From the NCBI GenBank assembly GCA_036346395.1, contig CM070601.1, forward strand, positions 12,335,763-12,399,762: a DNA stretch of 64,000 nt. Direction: 5' to 3'. Below are positions 61,126 through 64,000 of this stretch, in pieces. Positions within the stretch are counted from its first letter, which is position 1; every line of letters starts with the position of its first letter. The translations under genes and the position numbers were made by a program. The DNA is from Hsuehochloa calcarea (taxonomy: Eukaryota; Streptophyta; Magnoliopsida; Poales; Poaceae). Below the pieces are notes generated by a model. It did not search any database and was not told the DNA's origin. It was given only the letters and a program-made list of their open reading frames with translations.

Positions 61126-62354
61126 TAACTAATAAAAAATTACCTCCGTGTAGTGGGGCGATGTCCTTTCTCCCATGCACGTGGTTGGCCTCACCCACTC
61201 CTTCCAAAATTCCTCATCGACGCACACTAACATGTAGACCCAGCCTGACAGGGACAAGGTCTCCCCCTTGACTTGCGAATGTATCCATGCTATCACTTCT
61301 TCCACAACCACCCAAACCGTCGTCGTCTCACTTGTTCTTCATATTCACACACTGAAATTCATCGTCGTCCCACTCCTTCCTATCTTGCGCCGTGACTCGC
61401 CACCTGCGGCCATTCGATGTTTGCTTCTTGCCTCAGAGATCCTGACCCCCTCCGACACTCAGTCTGCGGGTCGTAACGGCGGTGTGCACAAATATGAGGG
61501 GTTTCGACAGCGTAGGAGGTGGCGACATTGGGAGGTAGTGCCAGTGACAGGAAGGGGTATGGGGAGGGAAGGCAACGTCGGGAACATGAGAAGGCACCGC
61601 GAAGGGAAGGGATGAGAGGAAGAGGTTGTACCTTGGAGGCGCCAGGGAAGAGAGAGGAGGCAGCGATGACGCACGAGGAAGAGTCAGAGATGAAGACGTC
61701 TTTCCCTTACTGTGCCGCCGTCTCGAGTTCACCGCACCATGTCATCTTCATCCTAATTCTCCCTTGCGCCACCGCCGCCTTCGCTGCACAGACCGGTTGA
61801 GCAAGCATTGGCACCTCCTCCTCGCTTACCACCACGACGCTGCCGCCGCTGCCTCCTCCCCCGACTTCCCCCTCCTCGCCGCAATATGCCTAGCGAGGGC
61901 TGCAGAGGCCAACAGCCGTGAGAACTGAGGCGTGGCTTGGGTTCAGAGTGGAATAAGGTGACTATCGACGTGCAACCCTCTTTCTTCTTAGCCGATAATG
62001 GCTGAAAATGAGCGGCACATTTGGTAGTAAAGTCAACATCAACTTCAACTTCTAAAGGTAAACAATCTATGAACACAAATTTTCAATTTTTGGGTAGTAG
62101 CAGTAGTAGGTGATGCAATAAGCGTAGTTGATATTTCTGTTTTATATATATGTGAAAGAAAATTGATATTTATTATACGATTTAAGATATTGTCTGCTGA
62201 TATATATCACTCTCTTTTAGAGTTTTGTTGTAGCGCACAGTCACGCTACCGGTGAAATTGAAAAACAGATGAATCGACATGTAACCTCTCGTCATTGACG
62301 GTTGTCGGTTCTGTTTTCGCTTCAAAGGGCACAATGTCTGCAGGGAGACACTAA

Positions 62355-62904
62355 GGGTGTATTTGGTTCGTTGAATGGAGTGGTCTTGAACCATTCAGTA
62401 CGGAAATGAGCTCGTTCAGGTGTTTGGTTGGTTGAATAGAACTAAACCATTCGGGATGAGATGGTTCAAGAAAAGGAATATTTCATGTTTATATTGTATC
62501 ATCCCGTTCGGGAAAAAATTCCGAACCACACCGTTCACTCGAATTCCAAGGCGCTTGGTGACGTGGCGGCTTGATTTACGAGCTTCAAATGATCATATTT
62601 CCTAAACCGAGTATCCGATTTGCGATCCGATTGAACCGTTGTGTTCTTTGTCATTTAATCAACAAAATAAGACCACTCTTGGCATATTTTAGTGCAAAAA
62701 ATATCATATGGACCATCCTATCCCACCAATCAAACACCATCTTGAACCATCCAGTACCATCATATTCCACCAACCAAACAAAATCATGTATCATCATATC
62801 TCATCAACCAAACACCATATTTGTATCATCTCATCCAAGACGATCACATCCTATCCTGTACCATCCTATCCCATTCAATCTCATCCCACCAACCAAACGC
62901 ACCC
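62355..62904. mobile_element. Tourist-like (PIF/Harbinger) MITE, 550 bp
   Basis: The left end is GGGTGTATTTGGTTCG and the right end, read inward, is GGGTGCGTTTGGTTGG. Both are flanked by TAA (62352-62354 and 62905-62907), the 3-bp target of this superfamily. The interior is made of diverged CATCCCATCC/GGATGG words and has no coding capacity. Confidence 0.8.
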
Positions 62905-62907
62905 TAA

Positions 62908-63727
62908 AGAGAGCAACCGAAAAGCGGAGGAGGAAGCCATGCATACTTTTTTGTTTGTTTATTTTCTCCAGGTGATCCTCCACCTAAGCCTCCTTCCAAC
63001 AACGAGACTATCATCACGTTATTTTATGCTCAAATAAAATAGTAGTAGCACGAAAAAGAAGATTCAGACAGCGAGTCATACTCGTTAAATTTGCACATCA
63101 GACCTTGCACTTCTACTTTCATGCTCATGCATGTTTCTAACTTCATGTAGACACCATTTCGAGGCAAAACCTTTGTAGAATAGATCGAGGGTTGTGTTTT
63201 AAACGATTTCGATAGTGTTAGATGATTTTTGAGTTCCAGATTAAAATCAAGATTTATCGATAGTTGAATGTCGAAAAATATTTTTCCCTACTGCTAACGC
63301 TAGTATGCCATAAGAAAGAAAACAGGAGGGAGCAAAATATAGTTGTCCGTGAATTAGCTCAGCAAGTAGAGAAGAGTACAATTCTTTGAAAACAAGACGT
63401 TTAATCACATAGATAAACATAATTTCACTAGGTTAGAGGGGTTCCATGCAAAATAGGAGCATCTCTGCATTCTCAAATGTCTCGAACCTTCCGCTCGTAA
63501 ACCACGAGAGAAGTCGTCAAAATTCGAACGCACCCGCTCGTACGCAACTTCACAAAAAAGCAGCCCCAACTTGTTAATTATTACACTCTCTTGCTCTCTC
63601 CGCGTCGCGAAATTTGACACGCCAACACCAAAAAAACCCATCCAAAAACCGAATCAAAACGCCCAAAAATAGCGAAGCGAGGAGGAAGGAAAAGCGGCGG
63701 CGCGGACGAAGCAGCGGCCGCGCAGGA
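62908..63727. other. Promoter side of the clathrin-assembly gene
   Basis: No gene. The 5' leader of the clathrin-assembly gene probably occupies the GC-richer part from about 63590. An AT-rich promoter region precedes it. Confidence 0.5.
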
Positions 63728-63817
63728 ATGGCGGCGATGCAGAGCTGGCGCAAGGCGTACGGCTCCATCAAGGACACCACCTCCGTTAGCCTCGCGAACC
63801 TCAACTCCGACTTCAAG
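63728..63817 (+). CDS. Putative clathrin assembly protein (AP180/CALM, ANTH domain), first exon only
   Basis: ATG 63728 opens MAAMQSWRKAYGSIKDTTSV and ten more residues, ending in LNSDFK at a GT donor (63818). This is the start of the ANTH domain of plant AP180-like proteins, which bind phosphoinositides and help assemble clathrin coats at the plasma membrane and trans-Golgi. The family begins with a W-R-K/R-A-Y-G-x-x-K-D-x-T word, seen here. The rest of the gene lies beyond the window, after an intron of at least 180 bp. An earlier ATG is absent in the GC-rich leader. Which family member it is cannot be decided from 30 residues. Confidence 0.88.
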
Positions 63818-64000
63818 GTCCGGATCCAGACTCCCGTGTGCCCCCCGCCTCCCGCGTTTTTCCCGGGATTTTTTGACCTAAGTTTGGTCAAATTCATCCA
63901 AACCCTAGTTTTCCCCATCAACTAAGCGAGTTGGTAGCGCGTGCGGAGCCTTGGATCTGCGCGGTTTTGATCGGAATTTGCTCGGTTGTGTGCTTTTGTA

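Larger units (their letters stand above)
57959..62354. other. No supported gene (downstream of STN7)
   Basis: The first few hundred bases should hold the STN7 3' UTR. The remainder is AT-rich with several small tandem repeats and fragments resembling the Stowaway-like MITE family (about 59185-59260 and 60660-60810). A GC-rich island with compositional open frames lies at 61340-61930. No domain was recognised. Confidence 0.45.

Noticed and set aside
61433..61928. Overlapping GC-rich open frames on both strands
   Set aside because: No domain, no consistent splice sites and equal coding potential in several frames; probably a non-coding GC island or old repeat.

Overview
The window is nuclear DNA of a grass, most likely rice (Oryza). 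The evidence is a set of grass-type protein genes with GT-AG introns (threonine synthase, the STN7 thylakoid kinase, a DVL/ROTUNDIFOLIA micropeptide and the start of an AP180-type clathrin-assembly gene) set in a mass of plant transposable elements. From memory, this set of neighbours fits the distal long arm of rice chromosome 5; no database was searched.

Layout. 1-1.9 kb: no gene I can support. 1.9-5.2 kb: a CACTA element (CACTA ends, TSD TTG) carrying a broken Ulp1-like (C48) cysteine-protease gene on the minus strand. 5.9-6.7 kb: 3' fragment of a copia element, minus strand. 6.7-9.7 kb: no recognised gene; a Stowaway-like MITE and a TA microsatellite. 9.7-16.6 kb: a decayed copia element with both LTRs and an imperfect 5-bp TSD; its RNase H region is missing. 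17.0-18.6 kb (minus): intact intronless plastid threonine synthase. 19.1-21.5 kb (minus): an eight-exon peptidyl-tRNA-hydrolase gene that looks broken. 22.2-22.7 kb: MITE cluster. 23.6-29.4 kb: Mutator-like element with ~100-bp TIRs and a perfect 9-bp TSD, holding a minus-strand MURA transposase relic and a plus-strand plant-mobile-domain gene. 29.6-35.6 kb: two more copia pieces on the minus strand, one a long gag plus a large LTR rich in palindromic GGTCGGACC words. 36.8-41.2 kb: hAT element with an 8-bp TSD (one base lost). 41.85-41.98 kb (minus): DVL/RTFL micropeptide of 41 residues. 43.8-49.0 kb: copia element with very short LTRs (117/133 bp) and TSD GGGTT. 49.7 kb: a 135-bp solo LTR with TSD ATTAT. 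54.1-58.0 kb (plus): ten-exon STN7 kinase gene. 62.4-62.9 kb: Tourist-like MITE. 63.7 kb to the end: first exon of an ANTH/AP180 clathrin-assembly gene.

The host genes do unrelated jobs: threonine synthesis in the plastid, state-transition phosphorylation at the thylakoid, a growth-limiting micropeptide, and endocytic coat assembly. Roughly half of the window is mobile DNA from several independent insertions, many with readable target-site duplications. All element-encoded proteins I could read carry stops or frameshifts, so none looks autonomous today.
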